Assembly (NCBI GenBank): GCA_039545355.1
Contig: BCJJ01000022.1
Location: forward strand, 434,001 to 498,000
DNA from: Trichosporon coremiiforme
Lineage: Eukaryota > Basidiomycota > Tremellomycetes > Trichosporonales > Trichosporonaceae
DNA: 64,000 bases
Reading direction: 5' to 3'
Shown: one piece after another, positions 29,631 through 42,100 of the stretch
Layout of the letters: every line of letters starts with the position of its first letter
How positions within the stretch are numbered: position 1 is the first letter of the stretch
Program-made: the position numbers and the translations under genes
Notes under the pieces: model-generated
The model's database searches: none
What the model was told of the DNA's origin: nothing
What the model saw: the letters and a program-made list of their open reading frames with translations, nothing else

Positions 29631-30202
29631 ACACTTTCAAATCACTGCTCAACAAGACCGCGCGCCCGCTCGGACATACAGTTATACGGGGCACGACCGA
29701 AAAAATACGTATGTAAGAGGAGTGAGGTTGGGGGGATAGGGGATGTGGTTGTGGGGTTGGGAACTCATGTGTCTCTACACTACTACACCGGTCGGGAAGG
29801 AAACTGGTATATGAAGAGTAAACTGGTGCACCGGAAGGCCAGTTATGCAGTTACAGGTTTGGTAGGAGACGTTTGGTTGAGGTCGAAGACCACGAGAAAG
29901 AAAGGGGTATGATGTGGGTTGTGGTTTAGGAGTTTGTTGGGTTTTCTATTGGGGTTCCTCGTTGACGTGGTTGCTTTTGTTGGGTTATTTTCTTGAGATT
30001 CTTTCGGTTTCCTCCTCATAATTCAGATATAGAAATTCTTAAAACGGACAAAGATGTGTGTACACGGGAGCGAAAGAGAGCGCATGGTACAGGTGGGGGT
30101 TGTTGGTTTCTTCAAAGATAGCCTAGCGTACAGCATTACAGCCGCGTCGGTGTCGCAGGTTTTGCAAAATCGGAATAGATGTCGCCCCGAAAATTACTAC
30201 CG
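29631..30202. other. PUF gene 3' region and upstream region of the intron-dense gene
   Basis: G/T-rich on the plus strand (A/C-rich on the minus strand). Between two minus-strand genes it should hold the promoter of the intron-dense gene and the 3' UTR of the PUF gene. No ORF is supported. Confidence 0.35.
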
Positions 30203-33200
30203 TTACATGAGCGGCGGGAGGTGGCCGCCGTTAGTCGTCGCGTACATGTAGCCTCCCGAGGGGTCCTGCCAGAGAGGCAGTCCCGGCTGACCCTGGCCGT
30301 TGCGGTCAGTGACCGCGGCAGCGGCAGCAGCCGCAGCGAGCGCGGGGTCGGCATCCGAGGGGGCGGTCGCCGGCAGAGGGTCGATGCCGGCGTGGTTGGA
30401 GCCGCTGGGAGGCGTGTTCCAGTTGGGGGCAGGCTGGCCCGCAGGGCCACGAAGGTGCAGCCAGGGCTGGCCGTCGGGTCCAGGGGCGTGGTAGCTCATG
30501 CCGGAGTGGTTGTGGATCTCACGACCGTGGAAGGGGGCACCGCCGCCGGCACCGCCGCTGTGGGGACCGTGGCCGCCGTGCTGGCCAGGACCGCCGCCGC
30601 GGCCGTAGCCGCCGGGACCCATGAAGGGAGCACCGGCGGCGCCGTAGACCTCGGTGAGAGCGTTGATGTGCTGGAGCTGAGGGCGGCCGAGGTGACGGGG
30701 GTGGTAGCCACCACCGCCGGCACGGCTGCCGCCGTAGCCACCGCGACCGCCGCCGTAGCCGCCACCGGCACCGGCACCGCCGCCGCCGTACGAGAAGGAA
30801 GCGTCCTCACGCTGGAGCTTGGACTGGATGCGCTTGCCGTACGGGGTGTTGCGGATGGAGGGCAGGATGGGGCGGATGCACTCGACGAGAACCATGCGCT
30901 GACCAATCTCGCAGTAGTCGAGTATGGTCTGGATGACATAGTTGCCGTAGCTGTCGCGGAGAAGCTTCTCGAGACGAGACCTGTTGAGGACCTCAGCAAC
31001 AAGCACCTTTCGGATTTCGGGGTCGGCCACGCGAATACACTTTTCTACAACATTGGACGAGAATCTGACAATTAGCCCACGAAGAGACGGCGGTAACTCA
31101 CTTTTGCACAGACAGACTGCAAACGTTACCGATAAAGGTGCGGATGAGAGGTTCAGAGAAACGAGCGTCGTTGAGGTCGAGAATGTACTGGATAACGTAG
31201 TTTCCGAACGGGTCCTGGACCAGGTACAGCGAGTTGAAAATGATCTCCGTGACAAGCTGCAAACGCTGAGCAGGCGAAGCGTGGTCGATGGAACGCTGGA
31301 GCACGCAGCAACCGTGGCGGTGGGTGGCGACCTCGATAAGGTTGGTGGCGATAGCATTGTAAATGAACTGGTTGTCCTCGGGGATCAACTTGTTCAAGCA
31401 CTTCTGGATGACGTGGTTGCCGTTCAGGTCCTTGATAAGCGCGACAACGTTGACCGACAAGGCGTAGATGAGCGTGCGGATCTGCTTGGGCTGACGGGGC
31501 TGCGCAAGGAAGTCAACCATCTTCTGGACGGCACGGGTTCCGTGCATGTTCAGACTGATACCGACAAGGTCGTTGGAGACCGAGTCGATGATGGCAGAAC
31601 GCTGCTCCTCCGTGGCGTGCTCAAGGAGCTTCTGGCAAAGGTAGTTGCCGAAGGGGTCAATCATGAGCTCGGGGAAGTGGCCGTAGGTCTCGCGGAAGAT
31701 CATGTCGCGGTGGGCGGGGTCACCCTCCTCGAGCTTCTTCTGCAGGTAGCGGCATCCGTGCTGGTCCTTGCAAAGCGAAAGAATCTCGCCCTGGAGGTCC
31801 TCGAGACGCATACCAGAGAAGCGGTTGAACTCGCGGTCAGCCTCGGCGCGCTTCGTCTTCAAGCCCATCATGCCGGCGGGATAGAGAGCTCCAGAGCCGA
31901 AGTTGTCGTCCTCGAAACCATAGTCGTTGTAGCCCTGCTGCATGAAGGCGTTGGACGAGTTGGGCATGCCCATGGACGAGTACAGCGGGTCGGAACCGTA
32001 CGGGCGAGGGGTGTCGTTCAGACCGCTGCCGAAGCCACCGTTGCCACCGTTTCCGTTGTTGCCACCGCTCTTTGAGCTGAACGCACGGGCAAGGTCAGGG
32101 TTCGAGAAGCCACGCTGCGCCTGGGTGAAGCCGTCGTTCAAGCCAGGGCTGGTGCCAGTGCGCTTAGGGGGCATGCCTGCGGCACTGGGGCCAAGGCCGA
32201 ACGGCGTGGCAGGAACCGACTTGCTCGGCATAGCAGGAAGGGAGGCGATGCTGTCAGCAAGGCCGTTCGGGGACGGCTTGCGCGAGCCAAGCAGGGGGTC
32301 ACGAGGAGTCTCGTCACCGCCGCCAGCACCCATCAGGGCGTTGCTGCCCAACGGCGACGTAAGACCGCGCGTCGAGTTGGGGAAAGTCGACCAGTCGGAA
32401 CCCTTGAGCGAGTTGTCGAACGGACGCGATCCAAACGCACGCGTCGACGCCTGGGGAAGGGGCGCAAGATCAAGGGCAGCGGAAGCCGCCGAAAGGTGCT
32501 TGTCCTTCGGAAGTCCAGGGAACGGGTCGTCGTCATTAATGAGGTAGCTGACCGACTCTGGAAAAGGTTAGCCTATCCGACGAATAACCTGTGGCCACTA
32601 CTCACTCTGGGCTCCCTCGGCGTCGACGTCGTCCTCGTTCTGCCAGTCCTTCTGGTGCTCGTTGTCAAGAGCGCTGAGGCTCAGCTTCTCCATGCCGAAG
32701 GTGCCGCCGTAGCCGCTCGTTCGCCTAGAAGCGGGCATGCTCTTCGCGCCATTCACCTCCCGGCCCTGTCCGATGGGGGCAGGAGTGCCGGATCCAGGGG
32801 CACGGTCGGCTGCACCAAGGGGAGAAGTCGGCGCAGAGGCGGCCTCGATGTTGACCGAAGCACCGCCGTGAAGCAGGAGGTCGTCAGCACGCTGGTCGGC
32901 CTCGAGCTGCTTCATCTGAGCCTCGAGCCTGGCGCGCTGCTCCTCACGCTCGAGCCTCTTCTGCTCAAGACGCTGCTTGTCGGTCACCGCATCGGGGGTG
33001 GTAGCCGTAGAAGCGTCGGCAGCGTCGGCCTTGCCAGCCTGAGGATAGCGTCAGCATAATGTTCGGATGATAAAACGCGAAGATGGACACCATGCCGGGC
33101 GAGATGACGGATCAGGATTCGAGAGGGATGGTTTCAGTCATGAAATGAAACCGTCCCGTGCCAGGCATCCAGCGGGCCTTGGTTCCACCTTCGACGCAGA

Positions 33201-33301
33201 AGACTCACGTCTCGAGACGCGTGACCGTTGAGCTCGAGGGCGTCAGCCGCCTTTCGCAACTCGGAGTCGGTGCCGTTCAACTTGGTCGGCGAGGCAGACA
33301 T
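30203..33301 (-). CDS. PUF-family RNA-binding protein, Mpt5/Puf5 class
   Basis: PUF proteins bind 3' UTR UGUA-type elements and repress or destabilise mRNAs in the cytoplasm. Exons 33209-33301, 32606-33038, 31102-32557 and 30203-31064 (introns 170, 48 and 37 nt) give about 947 residues. Eight PUF repeats are visible by their recognition helices: HGCRYLQ, FGNYLCQ, HGTRAVQ, NGNHVIQ, HGCCVLQ, FGNYVIQ, SSNVVEK and YGNYVIQ. Repeats 6 to 8 (NQ, SE, NQ) predict the UGU core; CRYLQ in repeat 1 and GTRxxQ in repeat 3 resemble Mpt5/Puf5. A coiled-coil-like Glu/Arg/Gln stretch lies near residue 55, and a Gly/Tyr-rich RGG-like tail follows the repeats. The ATG at 33301 is in the first exon that splices in phase. 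Confidence 0.93.
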
Positions 33302-34975
33302 GCTCTGTTCAATCGGAAAGCGATGGGGATCCTTCGAGCTGGAGGAAGGGTCAGCACAAATGTCTCTTTCAGTTGCACGATGAGGCGGATGCGATTGTGG
33401 AAAAAAGAGGAGGCTCAAGCACAGAGAGAATTAAGCGTTTGTGAAGGGAAAAAAGCGAGACCGGGCGGGCGGCGGCGGCGCAGGTTGCGTCGTTTGCAGT
33501 TTGGGGTGGACGATAGGACAGGACGCGAACGAAAACGCACACAGTACCTCGGTGGGATCCTTGTAACGGGTCGCTTGGGGGATTGCTTCGGGCAAGGAAG
33601 GTGTGGCCAGGCGGACAGCGCTGCTGGGTAGCCAGTGTAGTGTTACAAGGGACGGGGTGGTGAAGGAAGAAGAGGATGGAAAAAGGGACGCGTGGTGTCG
33701 GCGTGAGATAACGGTACAGTGAATTAGGACGTTGATCGAGTTGGTTGGATGAAAGATTTAGACGAGGCAGGAGCGTGTGGGCGGGGGCGGAGGCAGTCGG
33801 CGGCGGACCGGGTGGGACGCGGTGTGTCAGCACGAGCGGCGGGGCCGTTGAGTCAGCGGGCAGGCTCACACCTGTTTTTGACAATGGGGTCAGTCAAAGA
33901 GACTGTCGGGGGGTGTTGTTGGTTGAGGGGTGGGGTTGGAGCGAGGAGAAGAAGGTCGAGATGTCGGCCGGGCTGGTGGTGGTGGTCCCAGGCAGCGGTG
34001 TGGTAGGACGAGCGATAGTTTGGACGCAGGTGAAAAAAAGATCCGTGCAGCCAACGGGCCAGCGGCCATAGAGAGCTCGATTCGTTCGCCCTCGTCAGTA
34101 AGATTCGTTTTCGCTCTGAGTCCTCTGTGCGCTGCTACTTCTGGATCGCTTTTGCGCTGTGCAACTTGGGCGAGACCCCGTGCTGCGCGATGCATTGCGG
34201 CTCACGGGGACGAAGCTCGATGCGACGATGTCGTGGAATGGCTCGCAGCTCCACATTCATCTGACGGCGTCTGGGCGTTTGGGGTATCCAGTGCACTGTA
34301 CGCTCGCTCGCTCGCATAGCTCGCATTCGCGCCGAGCATCACGCACCACAGGGTACCGTGCGTCGACCCCGGCTGTCGAGTTACCCACATACCCTCACCC
34401 ACTTCGCGCTCTCTGTGGCCACTCTGACCACTCTGATTAGCCCTGCTCCCCACCCATTAATTAACCTGCTCTACGCTCATTCGTTTATCTGATGTTTAGT
34501 CTCCTACGCTGAGCTTGTCCGCGTCACGGGGCCAAATTTTTTGTGCTGATCTTTGCTCTGCATGCCCTGCCAGCTGCCCGCGTCTGCGCCTGCGTGCGCC
34601 CCAACTCTCGTGCCTGATTCGAAGAGCTTCTAGCCTGGATAACGCCGATTTCCCGTTCGGGTAGGTGGCACATGACCACATGGCAGGACGCATCTGCCCG
34701 CAGTGCTGCGACGGTGTGGTCTGGGCCACTGCAAAATGACAGCGGTGGCACTGAGCGCACCAAGAGTCCACCCGATGCTGGAGTATGATCGACGATCATG
34801 TGGCACAAGACGGCTGCTGCTGACGGGAAGAACATGGTCTGGGCCTCAGGAAACATTGCGAACAGAAAGCTGTCATGCGCCGGGCGTGAACCACGCCCAG
34901 AGCCAACGGGCCGGGAGATGGTATGCCATCACATATACAGATGCTAGACCTCAGAAAACCTCGTCGAGACACTTC
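33302..34975. promoter_or_regulatory. Long upstream region of the PUF gene
   Basis: About 1.7 kb between the RPS29 stop and the PUF start, both genes on the minus strand. The stretch 33300-34050 is strongly pyrimidine-rich on the minus strand, consistent with a long promoter and 5' UTR. A possible 5' UTR acceptor (gtgctgacccttcctccag) ends near 33331. No gene is supported. Confidence 0.45.
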
Positions 34976-35685
34976 TTAGTTGTACTTGACGAAGCCCATA
35001 GCCTTGGACTTCTCACGGAAGCACTGGCGGCACATGTCAAGGCCCCTGGGTTGTCAGCTGTGTTCCTCCAGAGCTTCGACCAACTCACCACTTGCGGATG
35101 AGACCGGCGCGGTGGGCGCAGACGCGGCACTGGCGGGAGCCCTTGCCGAAGTTGCGGGGGCCTGAATGTTAGTTGAATCAAGAAGGCAGGTTGTCACGCT
35201 GGATCTGCGCTGCGAGCGGTTCGAAAGACGGGAGAGGCAGGCATCGTAGACTGAAGCTGGACGTTCGGAAATTGGGAGCGGAACCACGGCAGACGGGGGA
35301 CCGAGCTGAACGCGACAAACTCCTCGCCGAGAGCAGACCTGTAGCCGAACGACACGCAAGCGCTGTCGAAAACTTTGGACGAGACCAGTCGAGTTATACT
35401 TGCAGACGAGTCCGTCGATACGTGCAGAAGACGAGTTCTGCCGACAACGCGGCTTCCAAACAGCGTCTGCACTTGCACGGCGAACACGATAACAGTGCTG
35501 AAAGTCGCGCACAGAGTGTCGCTCGCCATCGTATTCTCGAGTCGAGAGTCGTTCCGATATGATCGATCCATCCTCCAGTCTAACTCCAGCCTGTCCCAAC
35601 TCTTCTGTCCAAGTCCTCTTCTCCAGGCTTTTTTGACGTCCTTCGCAGCGCCTCGCCTCGCAGATCCAGCTGTCGTCGCAACTCA

Positions 35686-35717
<32 letters not shown>

Positions 35718-35769
35718 CTGTCAGCACATGATCCTCTCTTGCCACCAGGCATGTCGAAACCACTCACAT
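34976..35769 (-). CDS. RPS29: 40S ribosomal protein S29 (uS14)
   Basis: A zinc-binding small-subunit protein of the ribosome. Spliced coding pieces: AT at 35768-35769, 35687-35712, 35089-35161 and 34976-35045, giving exactly 56 residues, the family length. The protein reads [20 protein letters not shown] at the start, then CRVC (21-24) and CRQC (39-42) as the four zinc ligands, and ends MGFVKYN. The initiator ATG is interrupted by a 55-nt intron (35713-35767). The second coding intron is 525 nt (35162-35686), the third 43 nt. A further 98-nt intron (35801-35898) lies in the 5' UTR. The family length and sequence fit leave little doubt about the splicing. Confidence 0.93.
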
Positions 35770-36558
35770 CTTGAATGAAGTCGCGGTAAAGACGCGGTTT
35801 CTGGGGGAAGGGGTCAGCACGCCGATCTGGTACGAGTCGTCGAGGGTGTCGTGCTCGTCGGAAGGGCAGTCGGGCCCGCTGCTGTCGCCGGTACTCACTT
35901 CGTTTACGTTGGTTTTGACGGACGAAGAGGACTCTCTCTGGGTGCTCGGCCTGCTGTAGACTTCTGGCCTGGCCTGGCACCAATTTCGAGCCTCGAGACC
36001 AAATTCCCGGAATTAACGCCGTGTGTGGCACCCCACCCACCGCGTTTTGGCTGACCTCATTTGCAGCTTCTGCATTTCGACATCTACGACAGCGGGGACG
36101 TACATGCATACAGCGGCTTGTGCATACGAGAACGGAAACGAGAGTGTGCAGATGCATGCTCAGCGATATGGTGCTGCGGCGTAATTCATAGGTCACGGAG
36201 GTGGAACGAATTATGGTGCACCAGACGGCCCTGCCGGACTCGATTTGTTTACAAGTTCTCGGTGAACACTGCACTACTGCGACGGCTGCAGCTAACGCCT
36301 CCCTATCAAGTTACGCAATGTCCAGCCCACACGCAGCACATTGCTACACCGCAGGCTTGCCCAACAGTAGCCAGCAGCACTGAACGTCAACGGAATACCT
36401 GCAGGTATGTGGTGCAATACCGCCCATCGCATTGGTTGTTCCTGGGGTGGAGGTGCACACGTCCACACCTGCGCCAATGTCTTCACTCCAGCGTCCGCAA
36501 TATGTGAGATACATGCATACATGAGATGAACCAAAGCGTACCATGGGTGTCGTGCAAT
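35770..36558. promoter_or_regulatory. 5' UTR with intron and promoter of RPS29
   Basis: A non-coding exon (35770-35800) precedes the split start codon, then a 98-nt 5' UTR intron (35801-35898: gtgagt donor, gctgac branch, cccccag acceptor). Further upstream there is no recognisable gene. Confidence 0.6.
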
Positions 36559-37177
36559 CTAAACCTTCTCCTGCGCCTGCGCCTGGGACTTGAGCGGCTT
36601 CTCGAGACCCATCATATTGCGCTCCTTCTCGGACAGGGTGAACATGTTGTTCGTGAACTTGTGCCATTGTCTGCGGGGCTGGGGGTCAGCTTGAGCGCAG
36701 ACGCATCACAGCTACTAGCATATCAGAAGCTCTGGGCGTTCCGTGGACTACGCCATGGTGCCCCTCTGCCGCACTCACCTCGCTGAAGACGTGCTCCTTG
36801 TCTCCGAAGTCCGCGTACGCGACCATGTAGAACACGGCGACTGCTCGTCAGTTTCAACTCAGGACGGCCAACTTACTTCCACTCAGCACCCAGCCTCCGA
36901 TGCCCATCAGTCGTCCGAAGCGCGGCAGCGGCGGGCCCTCGACGGCGCGCACTCGCTTCCAATACTGCTCAGCCTGTTCTGGCGTGCGCGCGTCAGACAG
37001 CGATGCCGGGTTCGGTCCTCCGTACGCGCGCTCCGGGTGCCGCTTGTAGGTCTGGAGGCTCGGTCCCGGTCCGGACTCGGAGTACTGCGGCTTCCAGCTC
37101 GACGCGGCCTTCGAGGGACCAGCTTGAGGCTGCGGCGGCTGAGTCGAGGGTCCAGGCTGGCCGGGAGCGTCGGACAT
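36559..37177 (-). CDS. Small single-pass membrane protein, function unknown
   Basis: Exons 36877-37177, 36779-36840 and 36559-36678 (introns 36 and 100 nt) give about 160 residues. Order: Pro/Gln-rich start (MSDAPGQPGPSTQPPQP), YKRHPERAYGGPNPASL, EQYWKRVRAVEGPPLPRFG, one transmembrane segment MGIGGWVLSGIAVFYMVAYA, then ADFGDKEHVFSE, WHKFTNNMFTLSEKERNMMG and a Gln/Ala tail. The clean phase of all three exons and the pattern of a short tail, one helix and a charged domain support a real gene. It resembles small mitochondrial inner-membrane proteins in design, but I cannot name a family. Its upstream region lies between it and POS5 (divergent). Confidence 0.8.
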
Positions 37178-37642
37178 GGCTGGCGGTCTGCTGTTGATCG
37201 GGTCGAGCGCGGGAGATCGGAGAGGGCGGCAGCGGCGAGTGTAGCGACCAAGAGATGCTCGAGGATAGTGAAGGTAGTGAAGGGATAAAGCGACGAGGAG
37301 AGAAGGACGGTGCGGAGAGATAAGATGAGCGGACCAGTCAGTGCAGCGCGCAAGTCGGTTCACGTCCAGCCAAAAGTCAAGCGTGCCTGAGAGGCATTTG
37401 AACCTCCACCACAGCCTGCCATCTGCAGATACGCAAGCGACCAACCGTACGCAACCGTGGCCACCCGTCGGTCCAACCCGGCTAGCCCGGCCAACTCGAT
37501 CGAGCCAGACTAGCCAGACAAGCCAAGGAGACGCCATACGTCAATTCGGGCGTGACCAGAAGCGAGTCGTAATGTCTCGAGTATGACTTTTCTCGGGCGA
37601 CCAACTTGGCCATCTGCATGAATCACTCTCCCTAACCCCACC
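37178..37642. promoter_or_regulatory. Bidirectional promoter of the small membrane protein and POS5
   Basis: 465 bp between divergent starts. A GAGG-TTCAAATG-CCTC hairpin with a nearby TTTT on the minus strand (about 37365-37400) looks like a tRNA T arm, but no acceptor or anticodon arm fits. I see no gene here. Confidence 0.45.
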
Positions 37643-39019
37643 ATGCTGCTACCACGACCAACCCTGCGGCTACCGCTGTCCCTCCTGCGTTCGGCGCTGT
37701 TGCAAGCGCGCCAGGCGCGCGGCGTGCACATGCTCCGCGACCTGCCGCCCGTGACGCACGCCCAACTCGCCGAGTGAGTACCCCAGGTCCCCAGGACCAT
37801 AGCCCCGGAATCGAACGCGCGGGCAGATCACGAGAGCAGGAGGGAGAGCATAAGAGCGACTGCTGACAGACAAGGAAGCCACGCCTGTTGCCGATCGACG
37901 GTGCGCCACGGAGTGCCCCGGCGTCCTTCTCGCCCTCCCACCACCTGTGCCAGTGGACGCGGCCGCCGGAGAGCGTCCTCCTCGTGCAGAAGAAGGACGA
38001 CAGTCGCGTGCAGGCCGCGATGGCCGAGATCCTCGGCTTCCTCACCACGCACTATCCGCATCTACGCCTCATCGTGGAGCCGCACACGGCGCGAGAACAG
38101 AGCCAGTTCCCAAACCTCACCGTCTTCAACGAGATCACGGACAGCCCCGTCAAGCTCCTCGACAACACGGATTTCGTCATCACCCTCGGCGGAGACGGGA
38201 CTGTGCTGCATGCGAGCCAGCTATTCTCGCGCTCCGAGTGTCCGCCGGTGCTCTGCTTCTCGCTTGGGAGCCTTGGCTTCCTCCTCCCGTTCAAGGTGCA
38301 GGATATCGACCGCGCACTCCACTACATTCTTGGCGATGGCGAGGTCGAGATCCTCAACCGCATGCGTCTCAATGCTCTTGCTGTCGATAGCCATGGCAGG
38401 ACACTGAGCCGCATGCCTGAGTCGGGATGGCAGGTCATGAACGAGGTCTGCCTCCATCGAGGACGGTACCCTCATCTTCCCAGCGTCGATGTGTACTACA
38501 ACAACCAGCACCTGACCAAGGGTCTTGTGAGCTTCTCGTTCCCCTGGGATAAGCTGACCGCAGGCTGACGGCTTCCTCCTCTCCACTCCGACTGGATCCA
38601 CTGCCTACTCGCTATCGGCTGGAGGATCACCAATGCATCCAGAGACGGACGCTGTCATGCTGACCCCGATCGCTCCCCGGTCACTGTCCTTCCGGCCACT
38701 GGTCCTGCCGGGAGGCGGCCGAGTAAAGCTGGCCGTAAGCTTCACCAATGTCGCAGCTCAGCTGACCTCCAGATCTCCGCCAACTCGCGGTGTCCTGTCG
38801 AAGTGTCACTAGATGGGCGAGACGTGTGCGAGCTGCATGCCGAGGAATCGGTCCTTATCCGCAAGTCAATATACCCCATCCCATGTGTGGACCAACCCGG
38901 AGGTGGAACCGGCTGGGTCAGAGACATCAAGTGAGTTAGGGTTTCGCAGCTGTCAACTGACGTACAGCTCCCTTCTTCAGTTCAACGCAGGCTTCATCAA
39001 CAGCAGCACGAAACACTAA
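37643..39019 (+). CDS. POS5: NAD(H) kinase, POS5 type (probably mitochondrial)
   Basis: The enzyme phosphorylates NADH/NAD+ to supply NADPH. Exons 37643-37773, 37875-38526, 38564-38734, 38773-38930 and 38968-39019 give about 387 residues. The N-terminus ([20 protein letters not shown] followed by QARQARG) is Arg/Leu-rich without acids, a typical mitochondrial targeting sequence. Kinase motifs: [30 protein letters not shown] and [18 protein letters not shown], then the [12 protein letters not shown] segment. Intron 1 ends in aag (gctgacagacaag) and restores Glu; the other introns are 37-38 nt. Without splicing the frame ends at a false stop just before the [11 protein letters not shown] motif. 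Confidence 0.94.
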
Positions 39020-39167
39020 ATATTACAAGCAACTACCTTTTGTATGCATATACTGGCTGACACAGCGTGTCGCGATGCTTTCTAAATGCCGGGTTAAAGT
39101 CTCCAAAGAGAGTGTGAAACTATGCGAGTGCGTTAAGTTTGCGATGAGAGACGAATGGACTCATCTC

Positions 39168-42100
39168 TCAGATCTCGAGGTCGTCGGGGATGTCGCGCAG
39201 ATCGAGGGCTGAGCACCAGCCGTCGCCGATCCACTGCCACGCATCGAAGCGGTGGTTGAGGTCCCTGCGCGAGTGCACGCCGTAGCTTCCCTCAAGGCCG
39301 CCAGAACGCTTGCGCGGGTAGATGAAGTAAACCTCCTTCACTCGAGAGTGAAGAAGAGCCATGGAGCACATGACGCAGGGCTCGTGCGTGACGAACAGCG
39401 TCAGGGATGTGAGAAGGTAGTCGGCACCGTTGCGAGTCGGCTGGAGCTCAGAGAACGGCGGGATCGTACGCAAGCGGGCGACGCGAGCGATGCAGTTAAG
39501 CACAGCGTGACGCAGGGGGTGCTTCTCAGAGTTGCGCGTGTCGTGGGCTTCGGCCTGCAGTCCGGGCGTTGGCGGGATGAAGGACTCAGTCGTGGGCCAG
39601 AGGCTCTCGGGGGCGGCGGCGCAGTAGACGGCGATGGGCATCTCTCCCCTCTCCCTCGCCGCACGGGCGTCGGCAATGACGCGGTCGATACCCGCTCGGA
39701 TCCAAGCAAGCTTCGCTGGGGTTATGCCACGGGCGTCGTAGGGTCGCTGGGCAGTCGGAGAGTAGAGAACAGGCCAGATCTTGTTGCGTGCCTTCAGCTG
39801 ATCGGCGGTGCGCGCCGCAGCACGGGGAACGGGCAGAAGGTAAGGAACCAGGTCAAGGTCAGCCTCCTCCTTCAGCTTGGCCCTGAGCTTCTCCGGATCG
39901 GCGTCGTGCATCGCCAGAGCAACAGCGGTGTGCGCTCCAGTGTTGTCCTTCCAGCGCTTCACACGCTTGAGGTGGCGCATGCGAGGATCGGGGTCCATGT
40001 TCTTCGTAAACGTTAAAAGAAGCGGGGTCTGCTGAGGGTCGGTGGCTTGGACAACCCAGACATTAACTAATGTTAGCATAAACTGCCGTTTGGGCTACTC
40101 ACCAGTTGCAGAATCATCAGCCTCAGCTTCTTCCTCCCTCTCGACGGGTCCCTTCGCGCGGGTCAGAACCCCCCACTCCTCCTCAGGGAGCTTGTCGCCC
40201 TCAACGAAATCCCACTCGAGCTCGCTAGCGGGCTCGACATGCTCATTGTGGCGCGAGGGCCCACCAACATTGCCATGCAGAGGAGGGGGAAGGTCAGCAC
40301 GGCGCTCACCGCGGCGCTGGCGAGCCGCAGTACGAGCCGCAGCGGACTGGGGAGCCACGACGTCGGTGGCGCCCGTTGCAGGCTTGCTAGTCTCGGAACC
40401 ATTAACGGAGGTAGGCGGTGTTGTCGATTGCTGAGACGGGCTGCTGGTAACGGAAGTGCCCTTAGTGCTGGGCGCCGAGCTGGACGCAGCATCGGTGGTG
40501 GGCTCGACCTTCGAGTCGTCGTTGGGAAGCTTGTTGCCGTTCGCCTGAGGAGACTTGGGGGAGGAGGGCTCAGTTTCCTTAGCCTCGATCTGCTTGGTGG
40601 CTGCCTCCTCAGCCGCAGCCTGCTCGACCTTGGCCGCCGCCTTCTTCGCTTTCCGCTCCGCAGCCCGTGCACGGCGCTTCTCCTTGGCGACGTGTGTCTT
40701 TCCGCCCATCTCTCTTCGTGTAGCTCGAGCTTCTTCCTTCTTCCTAACTTCGATGGCTACCTCGTCACCAAGAGCGAGGTCAGAGAAGAGTCCAGTACCG
40801 TCGCCTTCGTCGTCTGAAAGCGCAACCTTGACACCGCCCGAAGGAACGAACCAGAGCTTACTCTCGTCGGCGGAGTAACAGATGCAGAGCTCGTCGCCTT
40901 TAGAGACTGAGCGCGATGTCGTAAAGGTGATGGTACCCTCGGTTGTATTCCGAACGAAGTTGACGTTGGGTTGCGGGGAGTGGTTGAAGAGGGAAGCTGT
41001 GGGTGTAAGGAAAGAGAAGAGGAATTGCGAAGAAGCGGGAGTCAAGTGATGGGAGTGTGGTGTGCGTTGGAAGACGATGTGGTCGTGTGCGCCCGTGCGC
41101 AGGGGACAGACGGAGCGCTGATCAGAGAGATGAGAGCGGAATGAAAGGGGGGAAGGGCGTGGTAGCGTGTGTGAAAGGAGTTGCGTTCAAGACGTCAACG
41201 ACCCTGTGGAGGTGTGGTAGATGGAGGTGAGACGAGTGGGAGGGGAGAGAGAAGAGTGATAGAGAGTCGAGCGTGGACAGAGTAGTGTTGAGAGATGTCG
41301 AGAGGACGATGAGGACGTCTGACAGAAGAAGGGGAGGAAGACAGGAGTGCATTCCGGGTGAGCCGCAAGGAAGCATCCGGCGGCACCGGGGGACGATGCG
41401 CACGGCGCGCAGCGAGGTGGGTCTCGAGGGAAGACGAGGAGAGGGGCAGCGAGGGGGGGCCAAGGGGAAGCGAGGGAGGGTCGAGGGCACACTAAGGTGT
41501 CACCGGCGCGTGCAGGCGGGGCAGCAGCAGCAGGCAGCAGACATCCAGTGCGCGGTGCGTGCACGGTGCATGGCTGCATGGCAGGCCGGCGCAGGCGGCG
41601 CAGCGCCAGCGCGCGCCAGCGCGCCAGAGCACAGCGACAGGCGCGCCAGCGAGAGCGAGCACAGAGCCATGGCTAACACACAGACGCACATGCACACGCC
41701 CATGCGCCCCCGTCCCTCGCCGCCCCATCCCACCGCCCTGCACTCTGGCGATCCACGATCCACTTCCCCTGCCCCTCACAACGCGCTCGCTTCCTATCCT
41801 TGACCCTTCCTCGTGCTGTGGCACTTTGACAATGCACAGTCTCTCATCACTCCTAATCCAGTGACGACCTCTTCACCTCGCTGTCTCCTCTCACACTAAC
41901 CCGCGACGAGCCGTTACTCACCTATTCCCAGTCCAAGCGCCATCCCTCCGTTCGACCAGCAGAAACCGTATTCGCCCAGAATCGAGTCGTTCATGTTGCC
42001 GTCTTCCCATTGTTCCTTCGTGATCACCAGCACGGGTGCGTCTTCGAGTTTCGTTCCGGCTCGTAAGTCCTTGTTCGCGAACACGCCTCGTCCTCGTCCC

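Noticed and set aside
35054..36274. Minus-strand frame of 406 codons over the RPS29 locus
   Set aside because: It reads through RPS29 introns and its 5' UTR in the wrong frame. The RPS29 exons explain the conserved sequence.
37365..37470. Possible tRNA on the minus strand (GAGG-TTCAAATG-CCTC hairpin with TTTT)
   Set aside because: The loop is one base too long and no matching acceptor or anticodon arm exists.
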